This document shows, piece after piece, positions 23,830-33,257 of a stretch of 64,000 nucleotides of DNA (position 1 is the first letter of the stretch; the number at the start of each line of letters is the position of its first letter). A program made the translations under genes and the position numbers. The notes beneath the pieces are model-generated. The model did not search any database and had not been told where the DNA came from. It saw nothing but the letters and a program-made list of their open reading frames with translations. Source of the stretch: Allolobophora icterica (lineage: Eukaryota; Annelida; Clitellata; Crassiclitellata; Lumbricidae). The stretch lies in assembly GCA_963556255.1 (NCBI GenBank), contig OY744615.1:46989148-47053147 (forward strand), read 5' to 3'.

Positions 23830-25948
23830 TATCACTGTTTTGCAGAAGATTCTGGCAATTCATCTTTGACAAGTTGCAGAAAATGCACAGACCTCTTTAA
23901 GGAAAATTTTCTTGGCGCAGTCAAACGTTCCCGTATATATCGGCGATTGCCCGGGACCGGGTCGTGGCATGGTCTGCAGGCGAACCTACAACACGCAACA
24001 CAGTCAACAGCCTGTAACGTAAACTGCATTTGATGAAGTTAGGCTTTTAAACCTTTTTATAATATTGCAGTGTTTTCTCTACTGACGCTTTTTCACTATT
24101 GCAGCATTGTTGTTGTAAAGTGCAGGTGTCTGTCTCATGTTAACAAAGATGACTTACTCACTTATTAATGTTAACAATTAAGCAAAACACTACAGCTTAT
24201 GATAATGAGAGAGTTCAAAGGTTAACATATTATATGCGCTCGCCGCTGAGTCAAAGTCGCGAATAACCTTTTGAGAATAACCTTTTTGAATCACCTTTGG
24301 AAAATAACCTTTTGAGAATGACCTTTTGAGAATGACCTTTTGAGAATGACCTTTTGAGAATGACCTTTTGAGAATGACCTTTTGAGAATGACCTTTTGAG
24401 AATGACCTTTTGAGAATGACCTCTATTCTAATCTAATCTAATCCGACCTTTATATTGTATTGTATTTGGATATTTATAAAGCGCTTCCAGCGGGAGTGCC
24501 ATTAAGAAGCGCTGCCAGTGCGAGAGACCCCGGGAGAAAAAGCAAGTTTTAAGAAACTTAAAAGAGGAAGAGACGTTACCTGAGAGAATAGAAGAACGAA
24601 CGAACGGAGGAAGTTCATTCCAAAGAGCAGGGCCAATGGAGGCAAAAGACCTAGATTGAGCCAGAGAAGTCCTGACCCGGGGAACGAGGAGGTCAAAATG
24701 GTCATATGAACGAAGAGGACGATGAGAAGCAGTAGAGTGAGGGCGATGAATTAAGTCACATAAATATTTTGGAGCGAAACCAAGTTGAGCCTTAGAGACA
24801 AGGATGAGGACCTTAAATTGGATGCGGGCAGAAAGAAGGAGCCAGTGGGAGCCATTTATAGCATCATTATTGTAATGCACATTGCAGTATCAAGGTGCAA
24901 ATGTACCCAAAAATCGTAATCTTCTGCAGAAGCCTCGTCGAAATCTAAATCTCAACGCTCCAACAAAAATGCTTCAATTAATCTCAGTTAGAAATTAACT
25001 TCAATTAGAAATTTGGAAATTACGATTACGATTTAAAGTAAACAAGCAAGAAGTGCTTCACGATGAAGGCCAATTATGAACAAGGTCACAAAGTACAAAA
25101 CAGTTTACAGAGCAAGTATGTATGTGTATTCAACAGTAGTTTCACTGGTTTGGGTCTGGAGCGCCAGTGAGGAGCTTTTTCTCGAAGTGGCGCTTTATAA
25201 ATGTCAGATTACAATTACAATTTATGTATGTGAGCACCTGACCACTTACCAAAGCGTCTTCCAAGTACCTTGCAAAAGTGCTGTGGGCTGATTTGCGTTC
25301 TTACAATCAGCTATTACTATTATTCAACTAAACCAACTATTATTCAGTAAGCATCATTTAAGTCAGGCACAGGCATTATCTGTTATAATATGTGAGGTAT
25401 AATGTCAATCAGCAAGTAATAAATGGCATCTTCTGTCGCACCAGTGTCTGATGCACTAGACATCAACCTTTGGGTAGTTTGTTTAGAACAAGACCCAACA
25501 GCTATCCTCACGTTAGGCTGGCACTCCCTTGATCGTAATCGTAATCTCGAAATTTCTACAGCGCCCAAAAAAGTGAAGTGACGGGAACCAGCTTATTCAC
25601 AGGCGCTTAGTCAAAACACGATTGACAGGTAGCGTGAAATAAGTTCCAGGTCACGATGCAAAGGGTCAGGCAGGCCTTGATCATCGTTACAGTGGCGCTG
25701 TAGAAGTTATTCGACCAGATTCCCCAATTCATTCCATTCGTAACCGCCTTGCCCAGCTTCACAAGCCGGCTTCGACTAATACCACGGGGTCTAAATCATC
25801 TTGCAAAGTAGGGACCGACACGGGTGGCTGGGTCGGGGCTCCGTGTCCTACAAACCTTCATCGTGTCGAGAGGATGTCCCGTCAGGACGAGGCAAACGCC
25901 CCCGGCCCCTCCGGCGATGAAACCCTTCCACGGACTCGTATCAGACAT
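17608..25948 (-). CDS. SLC25A20: Mitochondrial carnitine/acylcarnitine carrier, complete nine-exon gene
   Basis: The carrier exchanges acylcarnitine for free carnitine across the inner mitochondrial membrane to feed fatty-acid oxidation. Exons in transcript order: 25948-25856, 23985-23893, 23437-23310, 22863-22773, 22410-22293, 21488-21416, 20298-20189, 19494-19370, 17682-17608. Their 906 bases join without a frame break to 301 residues plus stop, the length I recall for the human protein. The three SLC25 signature motifs are present: [17 protein letters not shown] (the CACT-type variant) and IPPDVLKSR, each opening one of three repeats. Other family stretches: [55 protein letters not shown] start at 25948 because it aligns with the family N-terminus; an in-frame ATG lies 16 codons upstream. 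No in-frame disruption. Confidence 0.96.
17712..18268 (+). mobile_element. 5'-truncated LINE (family B), C-terminal RT-tail fragment
   Basis: Encodes the end of a LINE ORF2: [20 protein letters not shown], the [14 protein letters not shown] and MLYGNIY blocks, then a 3' UTR and a TTATC tail (about 18246-18270). The frame changes once near 17790. It lies antisense in the last intron of SLC25A20. Relatives occur near 32.7, 34.3, 58.7 and 60.5 kb. Confidence 0.8.
18403..19100. mobile_element. 698-bp hAT-type element (GGCGTARAC family), outer of a nested pair
   Basis: Ends CATAGGCGTAGAC (left, diverged) and GTTTACGCCACTG (right); 8-bp duplication ACTGGGCA at 18395-18402 and 19101-19108. The terminal parts are G/C-run rich (GGGGGG / CCCCCC). 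Located in the last intron of SLC25A20. Confidence 0.85.
18712..19053. mobile_element. 342-bp hAT-type MITE, nested inside the preceding element
   Basis: Ends CAGAGGTG and CACCTCTG, perfect 8-bp duplication GTCCAGAC (18704-18711, 19054-19061). The interior is mostly A/T runs forming an imperfect inverted repeat (AAAAACAAAAACGAAAAAAA side). Confidence 0.9.
19370..19494 (-). CDS. SLC25A20: SLC25A20 exon 8
   Basis: [37 protein letters not shown]; acceptor attcag, donor GCC/gtgagt. Confidence 0.95.
19785..20130. repeat. Minisatellite in SLC25A20 intron 7
   Basis: Tandem units of roughly 60 bp built from AATGTCCATGTATTTGTGCA and ATCAAATGCTT, alternating into a higher-order unit of about 120 bp. 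Confidence 0.85.
20189..20298 (-). CDS. SLC25A20: SLC25A20 exon 7
   Basis: [17 protein letters not shown] then [18 protein letters not shown] with the third carrier motif; acceptor gtttcag, donor ACAG/gtctgg. Confidence 0.95.
20570..20720. repeat. Possible SINE fragment
   Basis: GGCAGCCATGCAAGGCACCC resembles the SINE family D body seen at 21.7 and 54.8 kb; the rest is not matched. The remainder of intron 6 up to 21160 holds nothing I recognise. Confidence 0.4.
21165..21290 (-). repeat. SINE family B, partial
   Basis: Minus-strand body: GGGAAGATGAGACGGCGAGG and CTGCCCTCATATGC. Confidence 0.75.
21416..21488 (-). CDS. SLC25A20: SLC25A20 exon 6
   Basis: [20 protein letters not shown]; acceptor gttgaag, donor AAGAG/gtaacc. 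Only 73 bases. Confidence 0.93.
21545..22050. repeat. Degenerate CCTGTAAATAATTA minisatellite split by a SINE
   Basis: Units such as TTACCTGTAAATAATTAYAC recur at 21580-21650 and 21885-22045, on both sides of a SINE at about 21690-21870. Confidence 0.7.
21690..21870 (+). repeat. tRNA-derived SINE, family D
   Basis: GTAGAGTAATGGTAAC (A-box region), GGTTCGATACCC (B box) and a body GCGCCTTGCATGGCTGCC. A reverse copy lies at 54.72-54.90 kb. Confidence 0.7.
22055..22215 (+). mobile_element. LINE C-terminal fragment (L2/CR1-like)
   Basis: Plus-strand translation includes [19 protein letters not shown] then a frameshifted FRSQ-like end and AATTACATAAG; the [10 protein letters not shown] block is typical of the ORF2 C-terminus. 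Confidence 0.6.
22293..22410 (-). CDS. SLC25A20: SLC25A20 exon 5
   Basis: [30 protein letters not shown]; acceptor ttttacag, donor AGAG/gttgtt. Confidence 0.95.
22525..22735. repeat. GAGTGAGCAA microsatellite
   Basis: Imperfect GAGTGAGCAAGTGA units with a ~62-bp higher-order repeat containing AAACGATATGAGCACGTGAG, in SLC25A20 intron 4. Confidence 0.85.
22773..22863 (-). CDS. SLC25A20: SLC25A20 exon 4
   Basis: [13 protein letters not shown] and the second carrier motif [11 protein letters not shown]; acceptor ttttccag, donor CAG/gtaagg. Confidence 0.95.
22895..23090 (-). repeat. SINE family A
   Basis: Full body and head on the minus strand (ATCAATCGATGGTGCTGAGC, CCGTCTCAGGGGAGAAGG), intron 3 of SLC25A20. 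Confidence 0.8.
23310..23437 (-). CDS. SLC25A20: SLC25A20 exon 3
   Basis: [20 protein letters not shown] and [13 protein letters not shown]; acceptor cttctag, donor CAC/gttagt. Confidence 0.95.
23757..23826. repeat. (CAAT)n microsatellite
   Basis: About 17 tandem CAAT units, intron 2 of SLC25A20. Confidence 0.95.
23893..23985 (-). CDS. SLC25A20: SLC25A20 exon 2
   Basis: [19 protein letters not shown] then a CAKKIF matrix-helix segment; acceptor gttgtag, donor GAG/gtctgt; 31 codons. Confidence 0.95.
24255..24421. repeat. 14-bp tandem repeat ACCTTTTGAGAATG
   Basis: Near-perfect 14-bp units, about twelve copies, intron 1 of SLC25A20, abutting the LINE end that follows. Confidence 0.92.
24428..24880 (-). 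mobile_element. LINE ORF2 C-terminal fragment (L2/CR1-like)
   Basis: Minus-strand frame with [37 protein letters not shown] and [17 protein letters not shown], the usual end of L2/CR1-type ORF2 after the RT domain. Same orientation as SLC25A20, within intron 1. Confidence 0.8.
25130..25240 (-). repeat. SINE-like piece, family C relative
   Basis: GCGCCAGTGAGGAGCTTTTT, GTGGCGCTTTATAAATGTCA and TGTAATTGTAAT motifs in inverse, as at 2.9 kb. Confidence 0.55.
25535..25705 (+). repeat. SINE family C
   Basis: CGTAATCTCGAAATTTCTAC, AGCGCCCAAAAAAGTGAAGT, ACCAGCTTATTCACAGGCGC. Copies also near 28.7, 32.1, 55.1 and 59.1 kb. Confidence 0.75.
25856..25948 (-). CDS. SLC25A20: SLC25A20 exon 1 with start codon
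   Basis: [17 protein letters not shown], then the first carrier motif GHPLDTMK; donor AAG/gtttgt. Phase 0. Confidence 0.92.
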
Positions 25949-25996
25949 GTTCCACAAATCCAACTGATCTGCGCTCCACAAAATGTACCCGGTCAC

Positions 25997-26515
25997 CTAA
26001 TCCGACCAATCGTGTTTCGTTTCACACTTGCACACCAGCCTCGACGAATAGGAGTTTTGTTTACATGCTGCGCTGGTCAAGGGTCAAGTGAATGCGGTCG
26101 GGTCAAAAACAAGTGAGTGTCAAATACCGAGAGGAATAATTTGTTTATCTTCCGTTCACGATCTTCATGTTTGTGAATATTACGTTTGGATCTCGTCAGC
26201 CGATAGGTGGCGCCAGACTATAAAATGATGCAAATCTGTTAAGCCGCTGTCTTTCGGCAATTTAAATACTCTAATGAGAGATTAATGAAAATACTGAAAT
26301 TGACGAGATTACTGAGATTATTGAGAGTAAAATGACGAAAGATTAACCTGTTTCCTTGTGAGGCCACTGTAGTGCAAAGGAATGAAGATCGATGACGATG
26401 CAGAATTAAACACGTAGAATGAAGATGAAGATTAACAAAGTCGAATCTGCAAAGTTACTGGTGAGCTAAAGGCTAGATTAGTTAGGTTAGTTAGGTTACC
26501 GGTAGTTGCTGTTTG
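25997..26515. promoter_or_regulatory. Upstream flank of SLC25A20
   Basis: The region 5' of the SLC25A20 start codon; a 5' UTR and promoter must lie here or beyond. It is more GC-balanced up to about 26.1 kb than the neighbouring DNA. No TATA box or defined factor site can be assigned. Confidence 0.3.
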
Positions 26516-26521
26516 ACGCCA

Positions 26522-26745
26522 CTGTGGGGCGTGGTGGCTCAGTGGTAAGTTCGGCGCCTTGTGACCGGAGGGTTGCAGGTTCGAATCCCACTCTAGTCGC
26601 TGCGTACGGACCTTGGGCAAGTCCTTCACTCGCAATTGCTCGTGGCGCTTAGGCGTGAAAACTCCGGCACAGTATACCAATGCTGTAGTCGGGAGTGCCT
26701 CTGAGTAGTAGTAGACTTCGAGAGGCGCTATAGAAATATCCGGGG
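26522..26745 (+). repeat. SINE family A, best-preserved tRNA head
   Basis: A box TGGCTCAGTGG and B box GGTTCGAATCC with tRNA-like spacing, then AAGTCCTTCACTCGCAATTG and a tail CGAGAGGCGCTATAGAAAT. A dispersed family member, not a cellular tRNA gene. Confidence 0.85.
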
Positions 26746-26789
26746 AAAAAAATAACAAAGATGATTAACGTCCTCTATCCAGTAATCAT

Positions 26790-26990
26790 TGCTTCCAATA
26801 GGCGTTTGATGCAAATATACCACACCTTGATAACTTTTCAAAGGTGTCTAAAGAGAGCGCTCTATCTAGCAGGCAACGGCCCGTATCTCACGCACTACAA
26901 TAATATGATTTAAATTGTCGTCAACGGCCTTTCACATCATACGACGACGTTAAACCTGAAATAATAATAATAAATTTCATTTCCAATAGG
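26790..26990 (+). repeat. SINE-like repeat, family E
   Basis: TTCAAAGGTGTCTAAAGAGA, GAGCGCTCT and TTGTCGTCAACGGCCTT, ACGACGACGTTAAAC, AATAATAATAA tail. Shared with 34.7 and 38.0-38.3 kb. Confidence 0.65.
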
Positions 26991-27149
26991 CCATAATGCA
27001 TTTATTCATAAACGCAGCCTCCAATAATTTTTGTTTTAATTGTTTTCGGAAAATTTTTGATCGATAGGCCAGCTGCTTTTCTGTCATTAATTAGAGAGAA
27101 CCTCTTAAGAATATCTCTGGGCTTTATAAAGCCAAGACTAAACTTGAAC

Positions 27150-27725
27150 TTATTAATATTATGCATTTATTAAATGCCACAATCTACTGGTCAAGCATCA
27201 ATCGATGGCACTGAGCAATTGTGAGCGAAGAACTTGCTCAAGCAGTATTTAATCGACACATCCTTTGGAGGGGAACCCCAGGATTTATGACCCCCAAAGG
27301 CCAGAGAAATTCAAGTGATTCACGATCGGATAGATCGCAGTGTTTAATCTAGACACCGTTTGAGGGAAATTTCCCCTTTCAGGATTAATGTTTCCCCGAG
27401 AGGCCAGAGAAATATAAGAATAAAATAATTGTTTAAATAGTTTGGAGTTGTGGGACGAATTCCTAAAAAAGGTCATCAACTTTTTCTGATAGGAATTCCT
27501 AGAAAAGGTCATAAAAATTTTTGCGGATGCCCTTCGGACGCTCGTTGGTCCCCCACAAACCTTGTCCGTCCCCCCAGAAGAGGTGAACTAGATTAAACAC
27601 TGTTGAGGTGAACTAGATTAAACACTGTTGCTCAAGGCCCCTACATAGTAACCGTCTTAGGGGAGGATGATCAAACCCGTACCCTCTGCATTACAAAGCG
27701 AGTGTGCTATCCATTCTGCAGCAGT
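27150..27725 (-). repeat. SINE family A interrupted by a hAT-type MITE
   Basis: The SINE runs 27150-27242 and resumes at 27628-27725 in the same orientation; CTTGCTCAAG is duplicated at the junction. Confidence 0.85.
27243..27627. mobile_element. 385-bp hAT-type MITE inside a SINE, with doubled ends
   Basis: Outer ends CAGTATTTAATC and GATTAAACACTG, flanked by TTGCTCAAG (27234-27242, 27628-27636; 8-9 bp). A second left end CAGTGTTTAATCTAGAC begins at about 27339 with a diverged copy of the next ~65 bp (shared GGCCAGAGAAAT), and the right end GAACTAGATTAAACACTG is present twice in tandem. Confidence 0.85.
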
Positions 27726-27968
27726 TTCAAGTGTTTAACGACATCTTCTGACTACCAGATAAGTGCTCAACCAAGTCTTTTCACGACTTCTCGTAAAAAG
27801 AGTTCACACTGTATAGATGAAATTAAAAAAATTTACAGCTAATTTTATGGCGCGTGAGAGCGAAAAAATTTGTTACCTCTTTTTTCACCAGATCAGTTCA
27901 AAACTCTTTTTTGACCCGATCATTTCAAAAGTGTCCCCCCCCCACCTGTCAAACAAGATCGCCGCCAC

Positions 27969-28305
27969 TGGCTTATAGGATGCTTTACGTTGTCAACTGA
28001 CAGCGCAAATGATAAGAGTAAGATAGCAAACTTACAGTTTTAATTAAAATTAATATTAAAATGAAGGCTCTATTTAGACACCTTTAAATCGTATGAATTG
28101 TGCGCTATATATACCTACCTGCATTTCGTTCAATTGCTAGCAGGTGTCACACCAAGTAGCATCCTGATGAGGTATGAGGCTGTAACTGTAAATGTATTTA
28201 CGACAATTTCTAGCATCATCGTCAGTAGCAAGCTACTTAATTCTAGGATGCTTTATATTGTCAACTGTCAGCGCAAATGCTAAGAGTTAGATAGCTAGTA
28301 CAATT
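27969..28305. repeat. Direct repeat pair (~62 bp)
   Basis: GGATGCTTTACGTTGTCAAC at 27978 and GGATGCTTTATATTGTCAAC at 28248, similarity continuing through GACAGCGCAAATG and AAGAG-TAAGATAGC. Spacer about 210 bp. Origin not recognised. Confidence 0.7.
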
Positions 28306-28359
28306 ACTTTTAACTGTTCGTTAAAACAATAAATGCTTTTTGCTTCCTGAATACATGCA

Positions 28360-28640
28360 GGCCAGAGGATGAGGATGAGAGAGACTTGTCTTAGTTTAAA
28401 GAAGATGAGTCTGAGACTTCTTCGTAGCTCTTTACTCTTAGTCTAAAGAGCCTGAGTCTGAAACTTACTCTTAGGCTAAAGAGGTTGAGTCTGAGACCTA
28501 CTCTTAGGATAAAGAGGAAAAGTCTAAGACTTACTGAGGCTGAAGAGGATGAGTCTGAGCCTTACTTTTAGGCTAAAGAGGATGAGGATGAGACTCATTC
28601 TTAGGCTAAAGAGGATGAGGATGAGACTGGTCATGAGTTC
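28360..28640. repeat. ~35-bp minisatellite TTAGGCTAAAGAGGATGAGT
   Basis: Seven or eight diverged units of ACTTACTCTTAGGCTAAAGA and GGATGAGTCTGAG. Confidence 0.85.
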
Positions 28641-28689
28641 TGAACTGTCGATAGGCGGATCTTTTGGGATCGAGCCAATGCTACACGGT

Positions 28690-28860
28690 AATCACAATCT
28701 ATATATAAACTCCAAATATGATAAGCCTCTTGAAAGCCAAGCGCAGGGAACTAGCTTATTCACGAGGGCCGTGTCTAGTCAGAGAGGTTGTCTGAGATAT
28801 CAAACGGAGATCCAAACCATGTTGCCAGAGTGACCGAAGAGAGGATCGTGGCACTGCAGA
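28690..28860 (+). repeat. SINE family C relative
   Basis: AAGCGCAGGGAACTAGCTTA, TTCACGAGGGCCGTG; 5' part diverged. 28860-29120 beyond it is ATATGCATGA-rich with no other feature. Confidence 0.6.
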
Positions 28861-29129
28861 AGAGAAACTGCCATCTTCAGCTGGTTGTGGGTAATAAATA
28901 TATGCATGACAAGAAAATCATATGCATGAAAATAGAAAACAATGAGTGATATGAGTAATAAATATGCATTAAGAACAAATGAATATGTATGAGATTAAAT
29001 AGCAAATATGCATGCGATGCAGTAAACAGTAGCCTAACTGCACATGATACGAATTAACATCTGGATGTGCATGCCTTAGCTGAAGCAGCAGATGAATATT
29101 CATGAGGTCAAGCCCCGCCCCTTTTCTTC

Positions 29130-29290
29130 AAACTCTGTATCACCTGGCAAACGAACTTTAGTTTCGTTTGGTATCTTTTGGACAGCTCCTCTGAATTTGA
29201 CGGAGCGCTCGTGAATCTGCTGGTGCCCTGCGTTGGGCTGTTTTTGGTGATGATGATGATGATATTCGTTTATTGTTTATAAAGTAAACA
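29130..29290 (-). repeat. SINE family C relative, minus strand
   Basis: GACGGAGCGCTCGTGAATCT, GCCCTGCGTTGGGCTGTTTT, ending at a (GAT)n run near 29248. Confidence 0.55.
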
Positions 29291-29511
29291 CATGCTGACA
29301 AACCGAGGCATGGAACAAAGTTAGACAGAGTTTTGAGAAGTAGATAATGTGAGTATAGTGTTCGGGAAATAAAGTCTCTATAGGGCTTTTGCACGGTGAC
29401 GTACAAGGCTCATTTGCATATGCCATATAAGGTAATCCGCCATATTGGTTAACTCTCAAATTCTTGTTGACGTTGGATACGTGCGGCGCTTATTAATATA
29501 AACGGTGGAAA

Positions 29512-29720
29512 TGGTTATCTGTACAATAGTTGGCTGCAGCAACCTTTCGGAGAGGGATAAAGGTTCATTTTGTAGAATTCCAAAAATATGCGAGCATGAA
29601 TGACGAGAACGTGCCCGGAGCGAAGAACGCCGGCGACTTTGGCTAAGTTTAGCTACATAGCCAAAGCTGATCTATCGGAAGCGAAACTGAAAGCAAACGG
29701 TTCTGCTGGAAACATTTCGT
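29512..29720 (+). pseudogene. Broken THAP zinc-finger domain
   Basis: Starts MVICTIVGCSNLSERDKGSF, giving the C-x4-C pair and an F-x-x-x-P start of a THAP finger. After a frame change come ERRRLWLS and ADLSEAKLKANG, then CWKHF in place of the usual C-x-x-HF. Parts lie in different frames, so it is a relic. A diverged inverse copy is at 37.34-37.56 kb. Confidence 0.65.
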
Positions 29721-29769
29721 GATTGGTACATAATCACAATATAGTAATGGTTTAACTGCTGTTTTGTCA

Positions 29770-29950
29770 GTATTCTCTGTTGTTAGCCTTCGGTCTGGAA
29801 TGGCCTTCTTCTGGCGCTCTGCCTGCTCCCAGGGTCCATTCTGACACGTTCTATTCTCATCTTAGGACTGGTTTCTTCAGCCGGGCCAGGGTCGCTTCGG
29901 AGTAGTTGCCTTGAAGGGTGCTATATAAATCTCCATACTGAATGAATTTA
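29770..29950 (+). mobile_element. LINE 3' end fragment
   Basis: Translation FGLEWPSSGALPAP then a Phe/Arg-rich end, and a 3' UTR GGTGCTATATAAATCTCCAT with a (GAAT) tail. An L2/CR1-type ORF2 end, degraded. Confidence 0.5.
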
Positions 29951-29959
29951 GGGAAACTA

Positions 29960-32095
29960 GATTCTGTGTATCAACAGTATTCTATTATCAACAGTATGTT
30001 TACTGTAATAATGTATTGTAAGTATATTGTGTGTATTCTAATAAACAGTTATTTGATTTGATTTTTTGTATGGTACTTGCTTGGGATCTTTGGAAATGCA
30101 TGCTCAAGGGGAATCTGGGAATAGGCACTGGACCCGTTGTGATTGCCAGTGATAAAACTAATATGGGACGAGTGTAAGCCTTTCCTAAAAGCCCACGCAA
30201 AACCAGTGTGAGAACTGTAGAAAAAAGACTCGAGGGTTAGACTTTGACGAGGTTGATTCACATAGAGTTGAATGCTTCATCCGTATTTTGCAAACTGAGA
30301 AAGTTCAAAAATGCAAGAGAAAGCTTAAACTCCTTAAAGTGAGAACATCACCAAATTTATTAGCATACAATTCACATGGTTAAAAACCTCACAATAACAA
30401 GAGCATTACTTTATTAGAGACCCAAAAAGTGAATTGTGAAACAAAATGCTAAAATATATCCATAATATAAACAGTTGATATGAAAACTATAAATACAAGT
30501 TAATACTTATCTTTATGGCATACTGAGGGGTTGGAAACGACCCCCTGAGGTGTGCAATGAAGACTTAACCACGGGGGTTGCTCAGAAAGACTAGGGGAGT
30601 TGAACTCCCCAAATCCTGACCATTCTAACCCTGGGGAAAACACGTGCGAACAAATTTGGAGCTCGTTGCTTATGTGCATCCCACGGTTCACTCTGGTTTA
30701 AAAAATGCAAGGAACTGCAGAAGGGAATTTGCAAACAACAAACTCACAAAATTCAACTTCACAAATGTGCATCTGTGCCTGCATCTGATAATAGTACCAA
30801 TGGTCCTTGTTAAGTTGAGTCTCATGGCCTTCACTGAAACAGCTGTCACTGTTGAATACATATTCCATTACATCATGAGCAACACCTCACTCTGTTGCAG
30901 CCAATTTAAGAGGATTCAACGGGACAACAAATAGCTTGAAACACAGACAGTGAAGGTTTTGATACATCTGTGCAACAGACATCTTTCAGTTTAGACGCTG
31001 TTATCCTGCCTGCTTGAAAATGGAACCAGTTTTATTTCTCCTCTAACCACGTGTCTTCATATCAATTAACTCGTTTTTTGGAGATATTTACATCGACTGA
31101 TTCTGCCATGGTCTGAAATTCGGCCAAAGTGAGTGTGACATGTGCTTTAATAAACAAATATGCCGTGGTCTCGCATTAAGACACATAATTATCTGTGACA
31201 TAACTGTCAGAATTTGGTGACACCAGTTATAGGACTGAAGATTTATGACCACACTGACTTAATCTAAAGTAAAAGTCATCTAATTCTAATTCAGTAGGAT
31301 AGGCCATTGCTGACGACTTTGAAGATGAAACTGACGACGAAGCTCGCAAGGCAGAAGGTTTACATCTAGAAACTAAGGATGGTGATAGCACGGTGCTGCA
31401 TATGATGCTGTAGTTGACAAGACCAGGCACGGCGAAGGAGATGAGGGTGTCAAAAAGTCTTCTTCTGTTTCTTTGCCAAAGAGAAGTCCATGTGAGCCAA
31501 AAGACGATAAGTCAAGTTGGAGACATGCGACAGAAGCAACCATTTACAGCCTGTGTGCAGAAAGTTGGTCCTGAAAACAACATAAAACATACTTGCTAAT
31601 TATAACTGCTTTTCCTGCAACCGATCTCATAACCCAAGGACCCATACTTGCTAAACATAAGCATGAGCTTTAAAACCTTCCAGCATTTCGTGGAATACAA
31701 AATTAAGGTTTTCAACAGTAAACCGGCATATCACTGTCAAAAATTTGTTCTTTCACAACCAAAGATGTTGCAATGAAAAAATATAGAAAAATTATGTCAC
31801 AGCATAATGTCGCTAAGACGATTCAGAAATTTTAATTTAAATTTGACTAAAGTCATGCTAAGTTCTGGGACTAATATAACAATACCAATACAAGCATAGG
31901 CTGTGTGTTTTCTTCAGTTTTGGAAAGAAATCAAATCATAGATTATTCAACGTATTGAATAGTTGAAATCCTGCAATCGACTAATTGACCCATCGATGAG
32001 CATGTATTTTTTTATACGAACTACACCATACTGAAATCCAGAAATTAGCATTACAACAAGTGCAGTCGGACTAGGAATCAAATTGCAAGTCCTTA
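29960..32095. other. Unassigned AT-rich interior of the THAP element
   Basis: No intact gene. An acidic plus-strand run near 31310 (DFEDETDDEARKAEG) is short and broken; it could be transposon or nothing. Confidence 0.4.
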
Positions 32096-32104
32096 CCATC
32101 TGTT

Positions 32105-32300
32105 CTTCAGCAAGTAGTCGTAATCGTAAAATCTCGAGATTTCTACAGCACCCAAAAAAGCGAAGTCGCAGGGACCAGCTTATTCAGAGGCGCTCAGTCA
32201 AATCATAATCGAGAGGCGGTTGAAATCGGTTCCTGGTCAAGATTAAAAGGGGTCAACCAGGCAGACAGACGGCTAAGGCGGGTGGTGTTTAGGGTTGAAT
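32105..32300 (+). repeat. SINE family C
   Basis: GTAATCGTAAAATCTCGAGA, ACAGCACCCAAAAAAGCGAA, ACCAGCTTATTCAGAGGCGC; ends GGCGGGTGGTG near 32290. Confidence 0.75.
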
Positions 32301-32639
32301 CGGCGAGGCAGGTCTAACTGCATTACATTACATCTCAAATTATTCAAAACAATAATTTCTTTACAATGCACACGTTAGTTAAAATTACCTTTTATTAATG
32401 AGATAACGCCTTCTTCCATAAACGAACGACTTCGCGTACTTTGACAACAAATTGTTATTTAATCGATGTACAATAAACAATTACTAAGTCTTGTGAGTTA
32501 ACCAATATGGCAGATCACAGTCCCGCACTTAAGGCCACGCCCATCTGCAAAAGCCCTATATATTGTCTTGAATTGGAAGACAATACTGGTGAATCTGGGG
32601 GACGTAATGAATATACAATTTTATGGACTGGTGGTAAAA

Positions 32640-32872
32640 GAGGTCAAAGGACGTGATCTTGATTGTTCTTCATACATGTAAATAATCGGCAATCAGCAGA
32701 ATTTGCAAGTTCAGCTATAGCCAGTAATTGTTCCTCGTTTACAAACTTCATTCTCCGCAACCTCCTGATAAAACGTTCTAATTTTAAGCGGTCTGATGAT
32801 GAAGTTAATCCCCACCACGCTGGTATAGCATGTAGGTAGCCTAAGGTAGGCCCTAGCCCTCTAGAAATCACG
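32640..32872 (-). mobile_element. LINE family B C-terminal fragment
   Basis: Minus-strand LHAIPAWWGLTSSSDRLKLE then RRLRRMKFV and ADCRLFTCMKNN: the same block order as at 17.8 kb. Confidence 0.7.
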
Positions 32873-33257
32873 AAATTACGGTTACGAGTTCAATCTGCCT
32901 GAGATTCAATAGCAAATGAAAATGTGGCCTTTATTATTATCTTGTTGTTGCACGATGTTGTTGTCGTTGTTAGCGCCATCTTTATCGTTATCATAATCCT
33001 TGTTAATCGATCTCTTGTAGAGATAACGATCGTGTTACAGTTAAACGGAGAACTCTTTTCATGCCTCTGAAATGTTACGATTGAACGCAGTTGATGTTAA
33101 GGCTATAGGCTGATTTGAAAATAGTAGGCGGGTCGAAAATCGATCGCGCTGGGTCGAGTAGGCGAGCGATGCAGGGTGGACCATGGGAGCTTTTGTATAG
33201 CCTACATCATATTTTATGAATCGTATTCGTTCGTATATCTGCATATAATAATCATCT

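Larger units (their letters stand above)
29384..32567. mobile_element. THAP-domain transposon relic with inverted ends
   Basis: Left end TATAGGGCTTTTGCA followed within 70 bp by GCCATATTGGTTAACTC; the right end (32497-32567) is its inverse (GAGTTAACCAATATGGC and TGCAAAAGCCCTATA). A THAP-like coding remnant starts at 29512 just inside the left end. No clear target duplication. The interior holds a LINE tail (29.8-29.95 kb), a SINE (32.1 kb) and unassigned AT-rich sequence. THAP N-termini occur in P-element and Kolobok transposases; which one this is cannot be told. Confidence 0.6.

Noticed and set aside
24255..24421. CRISPR-like array
   Set aside because: The 14-bp units are contiguous with no unique spacers: a minisatellite.
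25796..25996. SLC25A20 starting at the upstream in-frame ATG
   Set aside because: The upstream 16 residues have no counterpart in the family; the start at 25948 gives the usual 301-residue length. Not excluded outright.
26522..26600. Functional tRNA gene
   Set aside because: A and B boxes are good, but the sequence continues into a dispersed SINE body present in many copies, and the acceptor stem does not close convincingly.
30644..31600. Small host genes in the 30-32 kb interval
   Set aside because: Short frames without splice sites, conservation cues or composition shift; the region lies between the paired ends of the THAP element.
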